DNA of 58,296 nucleotides from Thraustochytrium sp. TN22 (taxonomy: Eukaryota > Sar > Bigyra > Thraustochytrida > Thraustochytriidae), in the NCBI GenBank assembly GCA_013306675.1, contig JABLUY010000228.1, positions 1 through 58,296 of the forward strand, read 5' to 3'. Numbering within the stretch: the first letter of the stretch is position 1; the number at the start of each line of letters is the position of its first letter. The position numbers and the translations under genes are program-made. Positions 56,682 through 58,296 of this stretch are shown in pieces. The notes under the pieces were generated by a model, which had not been told where the DNA came from, did not search any database, and worked only from the letters and a program-made list of their open reading frames with translations.

Positions 56682-58296
56682 ATGCCGCGGTACTACAGCG
56701 CTGCCGAGGCCGTGCAGGCCATCAAGAACGGCGAGACCTATGTCTGGTACGTCTTGTGCGAAGGCGCCTGCGGCTGTTGGTCTGCCTGCCTGCCCGTGTG
56801 CCCGCCTGCCTGCCTGCCTGCCTGGCTGTCTGCGCGGGCTCGCGGGCGCGGCAGGCGGGCGGGCAGGCGCGGCGCGGCGAGGCGAGGCCAGGCGAGGCGA
56901 GGCTTGCGAGGCCCCGGCGCGGCGAGGCGAGGCCGGCAGGCGCGGCGCGGAGAGGCGGCGCGCGCGCGCAGGCGGGCGCGGCGCGCAGGCGGCGAGGCCG
57001 GCCTGGCCGCGCGCGCGCGCGGACCGGCGGGCCCGCCCGGGGAGGCGGGCGACACGACGACTGACCGCGCCGCGACCCCTTGTGCTTGCGAAACCAGGAT
57101 CGGATTGCTGCGCAGTGCGAACCTCAAGAAGGCGGGCGCGCTCGAGGTGGCCGGCGCGCTCGAGGGCAACACGAGGCTCCAGGTGCTGAGGTGAGTTGCG
57201 GCGCGCGCGCGAGGCGACGGCGGCGAGCGGGTCCGCGCGGCGGGCGGGCCTGGGCTGGCTGCTGCGGCGCGGCCCGCCCGGCGCAGGCCGGACGTGACGC
57301 GGGCGGCCTGCGGCGGGGCGCGGGCCGCCGCCGGCGCGGGCTGCGCGGCCGCCGGCGCGGTGGCGGGGCGAGCAGACTGACTGACGGAGCCGCGGCCGCC
57401 TCGCTCTCGCTCTCGCTCGCGACCAACAGGATCTATAACGACGACATCGGCGATGACGGGACGCGCGCGCTCACCGCGGCGCTCAAGGGCCACCCGACGC
57501 TCGCGAACTTTCGGTGCGTCCGCCAAGCGCGCTCGCCAGCCGGTCTGCCCTCGGACGGCGGCGGAAGTCGATTTCTTGCATCACTGATTGCTGACCGGCG
57601 GCGCGCCTGGGTGTGTGTATGCGTCGCAGGCTGGTTGACTGCAAGATAGGCCAAGAGGGTCTGCGCGCCGTCCTGGCGCTGCTCAAGACCAACCCCGCAC
57701 TGGCGACGCTGAAGTAGGTGCTTGAGGCGACGCCGAGTCACCAGCAAGACGGCCTGCTGGCTGGCAGTGGACTGACGGACGATGGATCGGCGCGTCGTGC
57801 CCGGCCGCTTTCGAACGCGCAGCGTCGCCGGAAACAACCTGGGTCTCGCGGGCGCGCGCGCCGCGGCGGCGGCGCTCGACGGCTGCAAGACGCTGCGGGA
57901 GCTGTGGTGCGTGAGGCCGCGGGCCGGTGCGGCGGCGGCGCGGGCTCTGGTGCCGCGGCTGCCGCGACGGGCGGCCCACTGGCACGGGAGGACGGAACCC
58001 GGCTCGGCCACCCGGCTAACATGCTCAACGCGCGCTTCACAGGTTCCATATTAACGGCATCGGCGACGCAGGCGCGCGCGCTTTCGCGGAGGCGCTGCCG
58101 CGGAACAGGTCGCTCACGAAGTTGGAGTAAGTAGATCGTGCCGTGCCATTGTTACCGCGCTGGCTGGCCCGGCGTGGCAGTGGCCTGGCCTGGCCTCGCT
58201 CAAGCTTGCCTGGCGGGCGGGGGTCGGCCAGAGTCTCTAGCGAGCCGGGCGCGCAGGCCGCCGGCCGGGCTGGCAGCCAGAGGGAAATGGGCTCCC
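56682..58296 (+). CDS. Leucine-rich-repeat (RNI/NLRC3-like) protein, multi-exon, 3' end beyond window
   Basis: Exons: 56682-56746, 57098-57190, 57430-57513, 57630-57713, 57823-57906, 58043-58126, then a donor into an intron running off the window. Donors are GTACGT, GTGAGT, GTGCGT, GTAGGT, GTGCGT and GTAAGT; acceptors end in AG, mostly CAG. The protein starts MPRYYSAAEAVQAIKNGETY and continues as RNI-type LRRs: LKKAGALEVAGALEGNTRLQ; IGDDGTRALTAALKGHPTLA; IGQEGLRAVLALLKTNPALA; LGLAGARAAAAALDGCKTLR; IGDAGARAFAEALPRNRSLT. Four internal exons are exactly 84 nt and every junction lies after codon position 2, so each exon encodes one 28-residue repeat. RNI-like LRRs form horseshoe protein-binding scaffolds; partner unknown. 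Introns are 351, 239, 116, 109 and 136 nt, the first rich in GCCTGCCT and GGCGAGGC repeats. Confidence 0.88.
56747..57097 (+). other. Intron 1 of the LRR gene, repeat-rich
   Basis: 351 nt, GTACGT…AAACCAG. It contains a (CCTG)n-like run (~56780-56825) and GGCGAGGC/GGCGCGGC arrays to ~57000. It is the longest intron seen in the window. Confidence 0.8.

Overview
This window is nuclear DNA from a GC-rich, gene-dense, intron-poor eukaryote, most likely a free-living unicellular protist. The genes are eukaryotic (an EPG5-type autophagy tether, Spb1 rRNA methyltransferase, the RAD9 checkpoint clamp, TDP1, FBXO9, the UQCRH hinge protein, ALKBH7, an LPCAT with EF-hands, Sfi1-like centrin-binding repeats). 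Six GT-AG introns can be defined. TAA, TAG and TGA all act as stops. Most genes are single uninterrupted frames, including one of about 10 kb. A nephrocystin-3-like protein and the Sfi1-like protein suggest a lineage with cilia or centrioles. A marine protist such as a thraustochytrid or another stramenopile would fit, but no sequence here fixes the lineage.

Layout. 1-10.4 kb: a telobox Myb protein (+), a THAP-like zinc-finger protein (-), a large DUF4062-NACHT-TPR nephrocystin-3-like protein (+) ending in a CaaX box, and a phosphoserine phosphatase (+) with one intron and a probable mitochondrial presequence. 10.4-25.1 kb: an Sfi1-like protein (-), UQCRH (+), a 3,381-residue EPG5 orthologue (-) with a pure (CAG)27 tract, and a NPPY-motif adenine-methyltransferase-like protein (-). 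25.1-32.3 kb: a gene-free kilobase, then ATPSCKMT (-) and SPB1 (+) diverging from a 366-bp spacer, 100-bp and 49-bp tandem repeats, and a DUF2804 membrane protein (-). 32.9-41.8 kb: TDP1 (-) with added zinc fingers, then a ~2.5-kb tandem segmental duplication carrying two nearly identical secreted sulfatases and a broken TDP1 5' end, then a Golgi-type sulfotransferase (-). 41.8-45.3 kb: gene-poor, repeat-bearing DNA. 45.4-54.5 kb: xylulokinase (+), FBXO9-like (-), ECI2-like enoyl-CoA isomerase (-), RAD9 (+), ALKBH7 (-), LPCAT (-). 54.7-58.3 kb: a decayed WD40 fragment, and the start of a leucine-rich-repeat gene in which four consecutive 84-nt exons each encode exactly one 28-residue repeat.

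Functional themes. Genome maintenance: telobox protein, TDP1, RAD9. Mitochondria: UQCRH, ATPSCKMT, ALKBH7, and PSPH with a probable presequence. Ribosome biogenesis: SPB1. Sulfated-glycan turnover: two sulfatases and a sulfotransferase, side by side. Cilium/centriole: NPHP3-like and Sfi1-like. Apart from the sulfation group the neighbours look unrelated, as usual for eukaryotes. Convergent pairs sit 80-240 bp apart and divergent pairs share spacers of a few hundred bp. Uninterrupted AGC/CAG/CTG triplet tracts recur inside coding regions, read as poly-Gln in some genes and poly-Ser in others.
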